DNA from: Lates calcarifer
Taxonomy: Eukaryota; Chordata; Actinopteri; Centropomidae
Reading direction: 5' to 3'
Length of the DNA: 64,000 bases
NCBI RefSeq assembly: GCF_001640805.2
Contig: NC_066852.1
Coordinates: forward strand, 8,788,194 to 8,852,193
The notes under the pieces are model-generated. The model did no database searches, was not told the origin of the DNA, and saw only the letters and a program-made list of their open reading frames with translations. Made by a program: the position numbers and the translations under genes. This document shows, piece by piece, positions 33,601 through 46,017 of this stretch. How positions within the stretch are numbered: position 1 is the first letter of the stretch; each line of letters opens with the position of its first letter.

Positions 33601-36600
33601 TTGTGCAGCCACATAATTAATGTGTGTAGGAGTATTCTCATTCCTCTGAATCAAACTATGATGTCAGAATTTTCTGCTCCAGTACTTAGTTAATTGCATG
33701 TTAACACTGTTCTCCTGGTGGCCCAGTTTTATTCATGTCAGGTTTTTCCAATCAGAGAAGAGAAATGATGTCAGTTCTGCCGTGTTTTTGTCACATTATC
33801 AGTTTAATAATAGTCTATAAATATATATTTCCATCTGTATAAAAAAGATCATCAGCACAACTGATTGGAGGGCTTCTTTTTAATCGTGGAGAAAGTGTAA
33901 GACCAAAGATATGTTCAGATCTTCCGTGCACCTTGTCCAGTTAAGCCTGGTTTTTGTGTGAGGGTCTGAGACTCTGGCCCATATGGCTTTATCTCTAAAG
34001 ATAATTTAATTCAAACTCTAGTAAAGAATCAAAGTTTGAATTTTTCCCTTCAGTAGTCATCCACCTTTTCTGTCAAACCACCCTCAATAATCAGATTTTT
34101 CTTTCGTCAATCACCTCCATTCACTGTTGAGCGCCAGTATGTTAAATATCCTTCCAAAGAAAAGGACATGAGTTACCAACTGAATGTCCAGCTAATCCTG
34201 GCGTGTGACATTTTATAACTATAATAGCAACACTGAGGGGTGGAAACAAAAGGAAATAAAAGGTGTTTCCTAACTTGAAGTTCTTTGTTTGACTCTCTGT
34301 TAATGCATAACATTTATACATTTTACTTGGCTTCCTTGATTGAGGAGGAATGCAGAATATTATCTATAGTTACCAAATGACTTCATATCTGAGAAGAAAT
34401 GCTATTATTCCATACTGTCTGAAGTGACCTGAGTCATGCTGCCCTCAAAGTTAAAAGTTAACCTCAATCGGAAGCAGAATTACTTGTGATGGGAGAACAA
34501 GGCAGTCCACTGAGGTTGTGGTCATTGTGACCCAAATTTCCTGTAAACTCCTTCAGGGCCCTGAAAAAACAGTTTTATGGAAGGAACTGTGAAATACAAT
34601 GCATCTAAATAAAGACATGGGTTCTGTTGGTACACTTTCAGTTCACTTCATTTTGCTTAGGATTGTTTGATGTTCAGCAGAATTTATTGGAAATGATTAA
34701 TATGTCTGTTTTCATTGTCTTCTCTTCTGTTTTCCTGAGAACAAATCCAGCACACAATAAGAAATTCATGAAAGACGAAACTTCCACAATACAGATTTTT
34801 ATTTTAAAAACATTGTTTCCCTAAATATTTCTGTAGTCTTTGACCTCTTGTGATATTTAGATTTTTCTGATGAAACCTCATACATTAAGGTCTGTGATTC
34901 CAAAAATATTGTATTTGTACAAACTGAAGTTTTAACCACACTCAGTCGTCCTTTAGCTGCAGTGATTAATCGATTGGTCTGGATCAGTTTGAATGACAAC
35001 ACCAAATATTTAGTTGGTTCCACCTTTCACTTAAATTCAATTCAGTTTTATTTATATAGCGCCATAGAGAATAGCGAGAGAAGAACATAGCATAACACGG
35101 GTTCCATGTATGATGTACATAATAATAATAATAATAATAAAGTATTAACTGCTAACGTAGCAATAAAACTAATAGCAGTATAAGTAATTTCTAAGTATAG
35201 CAGCAGGAGACTTCATCACAGATCAGACTCTACAGCTCCAGAGGCAGAAATACCTGCAGAAAGAGACAGAAGAGGAGAGAAAGACGAAAGATATTGAGTT
35301 AGTAACATGTAACATGGGATATGAATCCATATTGAGTGGAGAGAGAGAGAGAGAGAGAGAGAGAGAAGCTCAGTGCATCAAGGGAGATCTTCTGGCAGTC
35401 TAGGCCTATAGCAGCATAACTAAGGGATGGTTCAAGCCTGAGCCAACCCTAACTATAAGCTTTATCAAAAAGGAAACTTCTAAGCCGACTCTTAAAGGTA
35501 CAGAGGGTGTCTGCCTCTCAGACCGATTCACATTTCATAGACTAAACAAATAGTGAATTAATTGATAAAGTAACAAATAGTCATTATCTGCAGCCTTAGT
35601 CAGTCCAGACTCCTATCATTTAATCCTAATCTTGCAGTTTTCATGGCATTATTTTGTACATTGAGAATAAATGATAATAAATTGCTGATTGCCACAGTGT
35701 CTTTCCGACTCTAGAGTTCAGTGGAAGTGACACAGGTCCTACGTGTCAGGACATCAGCTGAACTTCTGGGAAGGTCACACATGTCTCCCTCTGTTCTGCT
35801 TTAAGCTCCATTGCTTACTTTCTGCTCTGCTGCACTTAATTTTTAACTTGGGTGTGGACCACCACTCACACCCAGCTGTAGATTAATGGCGGAGAAACTA
35901 GTTAGTAAAGGAATAGGTTAACATACTGGGAAATACATTTAATCCCTTTCTTACCAAGACATAGATGTGAAGAGTGATACCACTCTCATGTTGATGCAAT
36001 TAATATGAAGCCAGCAGCCAATTACCTCAGAGGCAGATGAGATGGCCTGGACCTCTGTCAGAGGGTACACAAGTCCACCAGCCCCTTTAAAGCTCACTAA
36101 TTAACACATTACATCTTGTTTGTGTCATTTGTAGAAAAACTGAGGTGTAAAAACAAGTTGAAGTTTTATGGTACATTATGAGCTGGATTGTTTCTCAGCT
36201 GGTGATGCAGCAAGACAGTGACCCTAAACACTGAGGTAAATCTACATGTACATGTTTTGGAAGAGCCCAGGCCTTAACTCAATACAGATGCTGTGGAATG
36301 ACCTCAACAGAGCCGTTCACACCAGTCATCTTAAGAAATATGGCTGAGCTGAGGGCAGTCTGTGAATGGTCTAAAATTCCTCCTGATTGTTGTGCAGGTC
36401 TGATCTGCAGCTACCTGCAGAGCTTCTTTGTAGTCATTGCTGCCAAAGGAGGTTTGGCCAGTTATCAAATCCAAGAGTTTACTTACTTTCTCACCAACAT
36501 TATGAACATTTAATGTGTGTGTTTAATAAAGACATGAAAGATTATAATTGATGAAGATTTTATCACATTTTATGACCAATTAATGCAGAAAACCAGAATA

Positions 36601-39600
36601 TTCTAATGGGTTCACTGACTTTTTCCCACCACTTACCTTTGAAAATGACCAACAGCTGAGTAATAAGTTTTAATTTTTACCTTTCCAGCTACTACAGATT
36701 TGTCTATTCATGATGTTTCCCATCAACCTGCAGGATCAGGTTTTCCCTTTGAGAATAGTAGTATACATCATGTGGTAAATCACAAGCCTTCACAGGGAGG
36801 TTTTTAACACATTCATAATCACACAGCATTCCTCTTTGTTATAAATCTTGAGGATTGAGTTTATTTCATTGCATAAGCAGCCGTGGGCGTTGCTCCTGTG
36901 GTCTTGGCAGGTTCTGTTTGAGGTTTTGACAATTAGGGATACATTAAGTGAGACTAAAGTTTACACAGTGTCTGTCCAAATGTCATCTGAAAGCCATGGC
37001 ACAAATATTTAGCTTACACTGGTCTTTGAATCTCAACTTAAACTTCACACTGAGTGCCTCAGTGGGCCACTGTTAAAAACAAACCAAGTTCTTTTTACCT
37101 AAATATCTGAAACCAGAACATGGCTGACATGGCATTAAGATATAATTTAGGTTCTGGGTAAATGTTTTCACAGCAGGTGTCTGACTTTTAAGAATTAGAA
37201 GTTGGGGCAAAGGAGGTGAAGAGACCTCTCTGAGGATAACAGATCGAGTCGTGACAGGCAAGAGGTTTCAGGTTGGAGGGCTGTACATTCTTACTCAGTG
37301 TAGACCATATGTGAGCTGCACATGACAGCACTGTGAGTTAGAGGAACGTCATTAAACCTCTAGAGGAGAGTGACGCAAGGCTGAGGAACAGTGGCTAATT
37401 TTAAAACTAAAGCCCATCTGCAATTAGTCTTCCACTTGTCAAGAGACTTCACAGATTTTCTGTAAGGCAGGAAGAGGAGAGAGAGCAGATTTCTTTCATC
37501 AGATCATAAAAAATAAGCATAAAAACAGAAGTTGAATTTCTTAAATGCTTTCAGGAAAATCATCAGACTCATATTTGGAAATAAACAATATTCTCAGAAC
37601 ATATGCAGCACTGACGTTACAGGAAGTACAGTGATTTATGTGTTAACTGGACACTGTCTGAGAGATGCTGAAATAGAAGTTGATAAATTAACAAATTCCC
37701 CCATTTCTGTCATTTCCTCTTTATGTACTGTTTCCATGGGACACAACCGAGTTTCTCATGTTGTCATGGTTATTTGGTCTCCTCTTTCCTCTAAAGGAAT
37801 GAATAACTCATGAGACCTTGGCATTTTACTGCTTTTCACCTTATCTCATTCCTTTCGTTCAGTGACCTTTTCATAGGAAATGGTGTACCAAAGTCTTTGG
37901 GGAAATAGAAGTAGTTAGTGTATTCTCAGCAGTGATGAAACTCCAATTGTATGAACACGAACACTCTGTGGATGGCGGTTTTCAGTCTTTTACTCAACAA
38001 AATAATAAGTTTCTGATGAGGACAGCAGTGCTGAAGTGATTAGCTGATTAAGTAGATTACTGATGTTAATCAGCTAGTTTGGTATTTGATTAAATCACTT
38101 AATTTCGGGTAGAGATGCCAAATATTTGCCGACTTGCTGTTTTTTCTATTTTGTAAATTGAATGCCTTTGGGTTTGGGGCTGTTGTTTGAACAAAACAAC
38201 CAATTTGTATAGTTTTTTCAACATTTTCTGTCATTATATACACTAAAATACTTTGCTTCATGTTCATCAAACAGTGCAGTTGAAAGATACAGTAGGAAAA
38301 AATACCAGCCAGGACTAGGATTGTAATTTTTTCTGTCTCTCAGTCCATGTTAATATCTCTGATCAGATACTGTGTTCTATCTGTGGTAAGGAGCAGTTGA
38401 GATGCTGTTGTGTTAATGTGAGTGCCTGGTTATGAAGAGTAGCAGCTTAAGAGACCCTCAAATTTATTTAATCCTTTCTCCAGCAGTGTTAGTTTGCCAA
38501 ACCATCCTCCCAGCCTGAATGGAAACAAACTCTATGTGGGATGGAAGAAGGCTTTTTAGCACTTAAAGGAGTTCATCAGCACACATATAAGAGACAGGCG
38601 GTTTTTGAATGGAATAAACTGCCAAAGACTCACAAGTCAAACTAAATGCATCCAATCAGTGGTTACTGGTGATGAAAATATAGTGTGTTGGAGTACAGAT
38701 ACAGAGGCTGTGTATCTCAGCAACTTCCCAGAGCTTTAAATTTCCCCAAGCCCTTTTTGTGGTGTGAAACCAGTGGACAGAAGGCCGTCCAAACTCCTAG
38801 CCCTCTGGCTCATAATGGCTTCCCGAAAAGTATTCCCATGAGAGCCACCATTTCAGGCAGAGATGGAGCCAGAGCTTTGCTGATGCTTTAACTCTCACTG
38901 TTCCATCTACAGTGACTCAATGGCAGATCTTGATGTATAGTGTTTGTTGAGGAAATCTGGATCCCTGCCAGGCGGTGGAAGCTTATAATTCGTGGTGTCT
39001 GCTGATGATATTAGCTGCCAGCTTTGGAGTGTGAGCTGCAGCAGAGCCGCATAATCTATGATGCCAGCAGACAACAAAAAGGACCCAAGTGTGAGCTGGT
39101 TTTCAATAAACTTGGCTCTTTAGAAACTGTAGCAGTCGTTGGCTTGGTCCTCACAGTTGCACTGCTTCTGTCCCCATCCTGCTGTGTATGGTGCTTTATT
39201 CATCTTTACCGAGGTGGTTTAAGTCCATGTAATTGTCTCTTTTGCCTTATTTATAATGAAGTGTCACATTGAACAAATGAGGTGTTTTTACTCTAGTAGG
39301 TCACAGGGAAAGGTAATTTATCGAAGCTTCGGAGAGTAATGGAGCCTGCTCTGCCATCTTTGGAAACATTAGTTATTGTGAAGTGTCAAGCTAATCTACT
39401 GACTTAATGTCCTCGTGTGTCACGTGCTTGAGGATGAGATTTAAATCACTGTCTATAGCTGGTAGTGAGCAGCAGCATGGTGGGCAGGGGGTACTGTGAG
39501 CCAAGGCCATTAGACACCACGCAGGTTGTTTAAAAATGCAGCATTTCTATCTCATTTCCTCTAAATAACTAATGTAAAATGATGAGGTTGTTGCAGCCTC

Positions 39601-42377
39601 ACCTTCAACTCAACCACTGCTCTCTCACTTTTATGAAACATTTAAAAGGAAAGTCCAAAAAAGTTCACATCTGCATATTCCTGTAATTTTGGACTGTTAA
39701 TGTCTTAAGGATGCACGTTTGAATCTGCAACTTGAAGTCATGATAACCTCTGACTTAAGCTGGTACAATGACACTGAAACAGTGACAGACTCAACAGCTG
39801 TTATAAAATACCATGTCAGCTGTCATAATCTGTGAACGGTTTGATGAGGCAGCTGCAGGGCTTGTCTCTACATGACATCACCAGTCTTGTCTGTTTGTTG
39901 TGTAACTTGAGGACAAACTGGCTCAGATTCAGAAAAGATCATTTCTTTTCACATCAACATTCAGGAGGGTTTTTTTCCCTTTCTTAAAAACTATTATTCA
40001 ATGTCAATATAGCATAAATAACACATGAAAAAAAATCCAAGGTGAGTGAATACTTCATAAAGTCAGTGTCAGTCATATTTTAAGGTTAAGGTTGTGGCTG
40101 GAGGTGGAGGAGGGAGAAAGAGAAAGATGTTCTTGGAAGCGTGTTCATGTCTTTCCTGCTCTATACCTCAGCTCAGCCTGTCATGTGTGGACTTGTAAGA
40201 CATTTATGAAGCAGTAAAGAGTTTGTTTTCCTTCTTGTCTTTCCATACTTTTTCTGTCTCCACTGCTCCTCAGCTGCACCAGCTGTAACTAGCAGCCACT
40301 ACGAAGCCTTGTGATCTTTTTGATTGGAAAACTTCCCCTTTATGAAGAAACAACTGACACTTGTCTCTGTGTATGATCTTTCACAGACAAGCTGTTTGTG
40401 TATGAATAGCCACATATTTGAATGTGCTTTGCATTAATCTGTTCCAGGTGATGGGAGGCTCAGGACGTTTGTACACCTGTTTTTTGTCCTGTCACTATTG
40501 CCCGTGCCCCGCCTTCGCCTACACCGTGCTTCGCAGAAATGAGGGCTTGCTGGTGAGTCTCATATAAACTCTGACACAGTTTGGGCTGTAAATGGAGCCT
40601 CAGGCTGTTTTTGAAACCAACAAAATATTTATTTAATGCTCGGTCAGATTTATATTCTTCTTTACTTATATGTTGATCAGACAGTTTTTAAATAATTTTG
40701 CCAGTTTAGACTTTAGTTTGGTTTCTTTTAAATGAAGAGCTCTGTAGAAAAAAACTATTTTTATTTATCAAAATAATAATAATAATAATAATCTGTCCTC
40801 AAACTCAGGAAACATATTTGCAATAATGATAAAATAACTGTAAAAATATTTGACCCTTCACACAGGGAGACAAACACACACAAATGTACACATTGTCCTG
40901 TTGGGGTTGATTTTTGTACAAACACTAACTCACACTCACAGGAACACATACATATATGGTTTACAGTATATACAATGACATATTTACACACAGGTGAAAC
41001 CCCCTTCGCAGCTATTGTGTCTTGTCAGTCAGGCATGCATCCTGTAGAAAACCATCGCCCAGTCAAAACTGACAGGAAGCACACATTGAAATGTGTGTAA
41101 CAGATGTGGTCTGGTTGTGTTTTTGTCTGGTCACTGAGGGACGTCTCCACTCTGACTGGCTGTTTTTTTGCCTTAAATATCTGCAAGCAAAACGACCTCA
41201 GCTCCTGCCCTGATTATCAGAGCGACTTGTTTCCCTGGAGTGCTGCTAAAATCAGTATGAGAAACAGAGAGCTGCAACAGACCAAGGAGACTCCCTACGA
41301 GCGGATCAGCGTCACAGATATCATTCCCCATGAAAACACGCACGAGACAGAAAAAAAAAAACTCTCCAGCAGCTTAAATAGGGAGCTGTTTGAAGCTAGA
41401 GTTGATTTTGTGTTGTTACATGTGTGGAAGCTAAATGAGGCTTATGGTGTCTCTGCAGTCTCACAGTCAAAACTATATGACACTTAAGAGACTCTGAGTT
41501 TGATCATTCAGTCTGCTGTCCTCCCCCACTGGAGCCACTCTATTCATTGAGGGGCTCTGCAGATTCCAGCATGACTGGATAAGGCCAGACCAGGTCCATA
41601 CTGCTGACAAGTAGGTCAGGACAGATAAAGATGCTCTCCCACCAACAGCAGACAGCCATGAGCTCATAAACAGAGCAGACGGGAGAAGCTAATAAACAAA
41701 CTTTGTACCTTTGTCCTTTACAGCACACTTTGAGTTTAGGTAAAACTCTAATCCATTGTGGAGGAAATATCATTTATATTGGATGGAATAGCCTGAGGCT
41801 GCAGCTGAAAAACAAAGTCAGTGATTAACATTTTAAAGCTGATAATAATGAGAGGAGCTTTAGAACATGTTCAGTGGCACATGCACACAAATACAGAGGT
41901 GCAGGGCTACTTGTCATGCAAAACACACAATGACCGGGCTCACTTTTTATTCATCACACAGACGCTCCATTCGGAAAATGTAACTCACTTGTAACCCTGT
42001 TAATCACTTGTACTTTTTGTTTAAAGAAATGTTTATAATTTGATATAAATATTGGAAATTGTTCTGGCATTTGTTTTGTGACTAATATTCTCAGACTAAA
42101 GGACCACTCAGTGGAAAATTTCCAGCAGGTCACAACCAAGTGGTCCCTTTCTAGGCTTGTGTTTACATGAGATCTTTGAATTTAAATTACTGCAGTGTCA
42201 TTAGGGTTTCATATCCGTGTCATTAATCACGTTTAATGAATCAGCGTCTGTGCTCTTTTCTCCCAGTGTAAACACATCCTGGCTGCCTACCTTTGTCAGG
42301 CCATGGGCGTGACTCAGCAGGAGAGTGTTTCTGATCAGCAGATGTCCATGCTGCTCAGTGGGACCACAGCCCCCTGA
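30583..42377 (+). CDS. zswim7: Zinc finger SWIM-type containing 7 (SWS1 homologue), complete
   Basis: Five coding exons (30583-30658, 32384-32405, 33360-33462, 40448-40552, 42267-42377) join in frame to 138 residues plus TGA; human ZSWIM7 is 140. The family is the SWS1 subunit of the Shu complex, which with SWSAP1 promotes RAD51 filament formation in homologous recombination and meiosis in the nucleus. Evidence: IPDDLLIA and LKFVFGPCALQALDLVD in the N-half, SSPSGRKAFQ, then the SWIM motif C85-P-C87 ... C103-K-H105 (CxC...CxH). The zinc motif is split between exons 4 and 5. The start ATG at 30583 has a purine at -3 and gives the expected length. Confidence 0.96.
30659..32383 (+). other. zswim7: zswim7 intron 1
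   Basis: A 1.7-kb AT-rich intron. The stretch at about 31590-31800 looks like a decayed interspersed repeat. No exon on either strand. Confidence 0.8.
31590..31800. repeat. Possible decayed interspersed repeat
   Basis: The sequence around 31655-31675 (gcagtgccttgcccaaggtc) followed by a gacttgaaccaacaac-like stretch resembles a motif common at the ends of fish retroposons. It is diverged and I cannot assign a family. Confidence 0.35.
32384..32405 (+). CDS. zswim7: zswim7 exon 2 (22-base microexon)
   Basis: Only 22 bases between tttgcag and gtaagt. It encodes IPDDLLI plus two bases of Ala, equivalent to human IPDEYLLS. Skipping it would shift the frame, so it should be constitutive. Confidence 0.92.
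32406..33359 (+). other. zswim7: zswim7 intron 2
   Basis: A 954-bp intron. No recognisable element. Confidence 0.8.
33360..33462 (+). CDS. zswim7: zswim7 exon 3
   Basis: Encodes LKFVFGPCALQALDLVDQHS and VTCLSSPSGRKAFQ. Acceptor attccag, donor gtctgt, phase 0 at the 3' end. Confidence 0.96.
35030..35525. mobile_element. Percomorph interspersed repeat with AAT and GA tracts
   Basis: It opens with attcagttttatttatatag and carries the blocks ctatagcagcataactaagg and aactataagctttatcaaaa. I recognise these from a very abundant fish interspersed repeat. It contains an AAT run (35119-35142) and a GA run (35337-35367). No coding capacity. The family name is not assigned. Confidence 0.7.
35905..36205 (+). 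repeat. Ancient percomorph repeat, plus orientation
   Basis: Blocks such as ggaaatacatttaatccctt, gataccactctcatg, ccctttaaagctcactaat and gaggtgtaaaaacaagttg match in order an abundant fish repeat I know from memory (ttgggaaatacgct...aagctcactaattaacac). Copies of the same family occur near 50570-50815. Confidence 0.62.
36200..36650 (+). mobile_element. Decayed Tc1/mariner-like transposon, 3' part
   Basis: Translated pieces NMAELRAV, EWSKIPPDCCAGLICSY and VVIAAKGGLASYQ match the C-terminal end of a Tc1-type DDE transposase. The sequence before them (gcaagacagtgaccctaaac) matches the preceding transposase region. Frameshifts and the missing 5' half make it inactive. The 3' end near 36620-36650 has the gttcactgactttttcccac stretch typical of such ends. 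Confidence 0.72.
40448..40552 (+). CDS. zswim7: zswim7 exon 4 (first half of SWIM finger)
   Basis: Encodes VMGGSGRLYTCFLSCHYC and PCPAFAYTVLRRNEGLL. C85 and C87 of the zinc site are here. Acceptor ttccag, donor gtgagt. Confidence 0.96.
40553..42266 (+). other. zswim7: zswim7 intron 4
   Basis: A 1.7-kb intron with an AAT run near 40769-40791. A 127-codon open frame at 41104-41487 has no recognisable domain and no matching splice context. Confidence 0.78.
40769..40791 (+). repeat. AAT microsatellite
   Basis: Seven AAT units in zswim7 intron 4. Confidence 0.85.
42267..42377 (+). CDS. zswim7: zswim7 exon 5 (second half of SWIM finger, stop)
   Basis: Begins CKHILAAYLCQAMGVTQQE, supplying C103 and H105, and ends SDQQMSMLLSGTTAP then TGA. 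Acceptor ctcccag. Confidence 0.96.
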   Translation, partial: CKHILAAYLCQAMGVTQQESVSDQQMSMLLSGTTAP

Positions 42378-42783
42378 CACCCAGGTACGTTCACCACCCA
42401 GCACAACAGCTGGACCAGCAAACCTGGCCCTAAAGGGACAGCATGGAGCCTCCCGGATGAGAGCCCATGATTCAAATGGACATTTCAGGCCACTGCAGAG
42501 AGGAACACCATGTTTCCTGGTCTTACATGTCTCTCTGAAAGACACCAGATGTTGCTTTATTTATTTTTTCTTTTGGAGGAATTCTTAATCTGTTTCCAGG
42601 GAAACGACATCTGTTTGTTGAGTGTGAGCTGCTTTTATTATTAGGTTATTTTTATCTGACGTCACATTAGTTAGGGAAGCATTGTGCGTGTGCAGAAACA
42701 TTTTCAAAAATATGAATACATTTTTCCCCCATGCATCTTTTGCAAATGTGAATTGTCATATGATTTCAAATTGAAATTTTAGG

Positions 42784-42789
42784 AATAAA
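42784..42789 (+). promoter_or_regulatory. zswim7: Candidate zswim7 polyadenylation hexamer
   Basis: AATAAA 407 bases after the zswim7 stop, the first on this strand after the stop. Confidence 0.55.
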
Positions 42790-42818
42790 GACTGATCTGT
42801 AACAATATAAACATTACC

Positions 42819-42824
42819 TTTATT
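42819..42824 (-). promoter_or_regulatory. adora2b: Candidate adora2b distal polyadenylation hexamer
   Basis: TTTATT on the plus strand reads AATAAA on the minus strand. It is the first canonical hexamer I find downstream of the adora2b stop, implying a 3'UTR of about 2.5 kb. A variant ATTAAA near 43410 could give a shorter one. Confidence 0.4.
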
Positions 42825-43998
42825 AACAAAATTATTCACCATACATACAGATTGCATCATGTTAAATAGCAGTATCAGTTTGCAGTTGTAGTTTTGTTGA
42901 ATGAAAGAAAGAATGTCCTCTGGAAAGGTTGCACACAAGCTCGACCACAGTGGATGTTTTTCCTGATTAGTAACGACACTATAGCACACTGACAGATAGG
43001 TACTTCGGAATGAAAGGCAGGAATGTTGAACTAGATCAACTTGTTATTGTCTGTCTTACCTTTAAAATCGCAAAAGAAGGCAATAGTTTGACATCAATCA
43101 ATAGCTTGTAGAAAGCCAGACACCTACAGTACTTATTTTTACACATCAGTCAACAAAGACAATAATACAACATTACAGTGCAGTTACAGTATAGATGTCT
43201 CCATTGGAATGTACTAAATGCTGGCACACTCCTGTATTTTAGCCCTTGAAGTCAGGTCAGAGGTGGCACACTGGACACAACAGCAAATGAAGGGAGATAA
43301 TGAAGCAGTACTCAACCCAAGAACACTCAAACACCAACACAACATGGTTCAACACCACCAATGAAGCACACCAAACAGGAAATAATCTAACATGTCAGTG
43401 CAATGTGTTTTAATTTGTGTAGTGATGGCTCTCAGGTGACCGAAAACACCCTCGTTTTTTTTTTCACATAAATTACAGCACTCCAAACGAAACTCAGCTT
43501 TGCTCTAATGAAATCTACCAGACCCTTTTTGTGTCAGCTCTCACCTGTCTTCAATTTCAAAAGATTAACAGGAACATTCACAACAATGCTGACCACCACA
43601 CCCCTGCAGAAAAGACACAAAGCATCAGGTGCTTTAAGATTTGAACTGGGGGAAAGCAGTGTTGCAGCTGTGTTCCCTCAAACTATGACGTTGCACTACA
43701 AGCACCACTGAGTGCAAAGAATGTGCCTCTCAGAGAACATGTCATTATTACCTGCTTCATTAAAAACGGTCTCTCTTTTTCTGGGGTCAGCTGTACAGAG
43801 GAGAAAAGAGTGTTAAATTATTAACAGTATGTTTAAAATGAGTCCTCAGTGCAGTATATTTCTGAGGTTATAAAATATATAGTTTTCTCAATGAAACAGC
43901 TTGCCTCAGTTCAGTCATTGACTTCAGCAGCTTAGGGATGACTGACTGCACGAACAGGGACAGATGAGAGCCTCAGGATCCCAGCTGAGACTGTGTTT

Positions 43999-44013
43999 GG
44001 GGGGGGGGGGGGG
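43999..44013 (+). repeat. Poly-G run (15 bases)
   Basis: Fifteen consecutive G on the plus strand, C on the adora2b transcript strand. Length may be affected by sequencing error. Confidence 0.85.
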
Positions 44014-44320
44014 TGTTGTCAGCTGGACTCCTAAGGCAAGTAACATTCATATACAGCTAACTGAATCAAAGCCTTGATTGCTTTGCGTTATGTAATACAT
44101 GTGTACCAGATGCCTGATGCTGAGGAATAATGTAAATTGCACTCAAATTTTAACTGGCCTGTATGTAATCAGTTGGCTCAAAACAAAGCAGCTAAAAATG
44201 CTCTGTGGTGACGCCATATTTCTATAAAGGGTACAATCAGTTTCCCACTTCCTGAGCTTTTATCTTAAGAAACATGGAAATGATATGGAGCACCACTGCA
44301 GGTGTGTTTTTTCTAAACTA

Positions 44321-44542
44321 CTTATTTCTGGGACTGCGTGACTAGATCAAATCAGGCTGCTTTTCTTTGAGCCACAAAAACGCTGTCCTCTGGATCATAG
44401 CCACAGGGGTCACAAGATAATTTTGTGACCCTTACAGCTATGAAAGATGACTCATGGGATAGGGAGAACATTTTTTTCTGGTTCATGCTTGCTTCTTCTT
44501 GTAGTTTAGTTATTTGTGATTTTTTTACTATGAAGGACAGCC
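44321..44542 (+). repeat. Duplicated block, copy 1
   Basis: About 220 bases closely resembling 46778-47003 in the same orientation. It includes gagccacaaaaacgc, tcctctggatcatagcc and a hairpin GGGTCACAA/TTGTGACCC. Downstream of the adora2b stop, probably in its 3'UTR. Confidence 0.75.
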
Positions 44543-45287
44543 TGTTTTTGACCCCTCTGTAGACCACCGTGTCCCTCCACCTATACATGCATTTTTTGGA
44601 GAAATTACTAGTGCAGCAACAGGGACACCTGCAAACACTGGCACTTAGTTGAAGCAGCAGATCAAGAACATTTCAATACAAAAGTATTTTGTATATATCT
44701 TAGCTGACTCTTATTTTGGATATTGATATGAAAAATACCATGGATCCACTTCAATACCTGCTCAAATAAAACATCTCTCTGTATATTGAGCCTGTGATGG
44801 TCATGAGTATGTGGGACCTTTTTAGGTCCACAAGTATAGATCTAGCCACTCAAAGTTTTTTGATCTTTACATTCTCAAAGATAAGGCTGTGTAATAAATA
44901 AATTATTAAACACTGGCACTGAATGTTGACAATATAAAATAGCAGGGCACAAAAAGGAGTGTAACAGGGTGGATTCAGAATGAACAGCAATTTAAGTTTG
45001 GATCCTTTTCAGTCCTACAAATCCAGTTAGCTTCATCATGTTTTTAAAGTCAAAAATCCTTCACAATACAAAAGTTATGTAAGACGCACCATTCAACATT
45101 TCACTGCGTGACCCCTGATACTTGGCACAGTTCATAAATAAATGTCCACATTCAAGGCGCATTTGACATCGGTTCATCTTCACATATCATACCCTTGTTC
45201 TGTAAACATTAGAAACCTCAGTGAACATAAAATTCACGACTGAAAAAAACAGAGTTGACACAGATAATACTCCTCCTCAGTACGACT

Positions 45288-46017
45288 CTATAGCAGAGGG
45301 TCAATGGTCATGTGGATTTGGTCTCTGTTGCGTCTGCTGCCGTTGGAGCTGAGGTACAGCTCCTCTTTACGGCACAAGAAGTGTTGGGCCAGGATCTTGC
45401 GGAAGGTGTTCCTGAAGTCCTGGATGCGGTAAGCGTAGATGATGGGGTTGACCGCAGAGTTGGCGTGCGACAGAATGATGGCCACGTACATGACAACGTC
45501 CGGCTTCTTCAGCTGCCCGTAGAACAGCGTGAGGCAGTTGAGGATGTGGACGGGCAGCCAGCAGAGGGCGAATAGTCCCACAATAATGGAGAGGGATTTG
45601 GCGGCCCGGATCTCCTTCTGCAGCAGCCCGTGGTGATGGCTGTCCCCGTTGCCCACGCACTTGAGCTCGATCTGTCTCAGCTGCTTCCTGGCCACAGTGA
45701 AGATCTTCAGGTAGATGCCCAGCATGATGAGCAGTGGCAGCAGCACACAGACAAAGAAATTAAAGTAGACCATGTAGTGCATGTCCACTACACTCTCAAA
45801 GAAGCACTTGAGCTTACAACTCAACAGTGAGTCTCCTCTGCCACTCAGCCCCTGCTGGTCAGCATCTGTAGTGTTGTCCGTCCTGGAGCTGTTGTTCAGA
45901 CATTTGGCATACTTCAGGTTCCAGCCAAAGAACGGGATGAGGCCAATGACAAAGGAGAGGATCCATAAGATAGCAATGATCTCTCTGGCAGTCTTTCCTG
46001 TCATTAACTCCTTGTAC
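45288..46017 (-). CDS. adora2b: adora2b second coding exon
   Basis: Begins after tctctag with [18 protein letters not shown] and encodes helices 4-7 and the C-tail [19 protein letters not shown], then TAG at 45290-45288. A longer open frame runs upstream into the intron up to 46124, but the splice acceptor and family alignment set the start at 46017. Confidence 0.96.

Larger units (their letters stand above)
33463..40447 (+). other. zswim7: zswim7 intron 3 (7 kb, repeat rich)
   Basis: A long intron holding at least three adjacent decayed mobile elements between 35030 and 36650 (listed separately). The part from 36660 to 40440 is mostly unique-looking and AT-rich, with short frames but no exon I can support. 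Confidence 0.8.
42378..45287. other. zswim7-adora2b tail-to-tail interval (3'UTRs)
   Basis: Holds the zswim7 3'UTR on the left and the likely adora2b 3'UTR on the right. It includes a 15-base G run (43999-44013) and the first copy of a duplicated block (44321-44542). No coding gene seen. Confidence 0.6.

Noticed and set aside
41104..41487. 127-codon open frame in zswim7 intron 4
   Set aside because: No domain or signal peptide and no matching splice signals; the length is plausible by chance.
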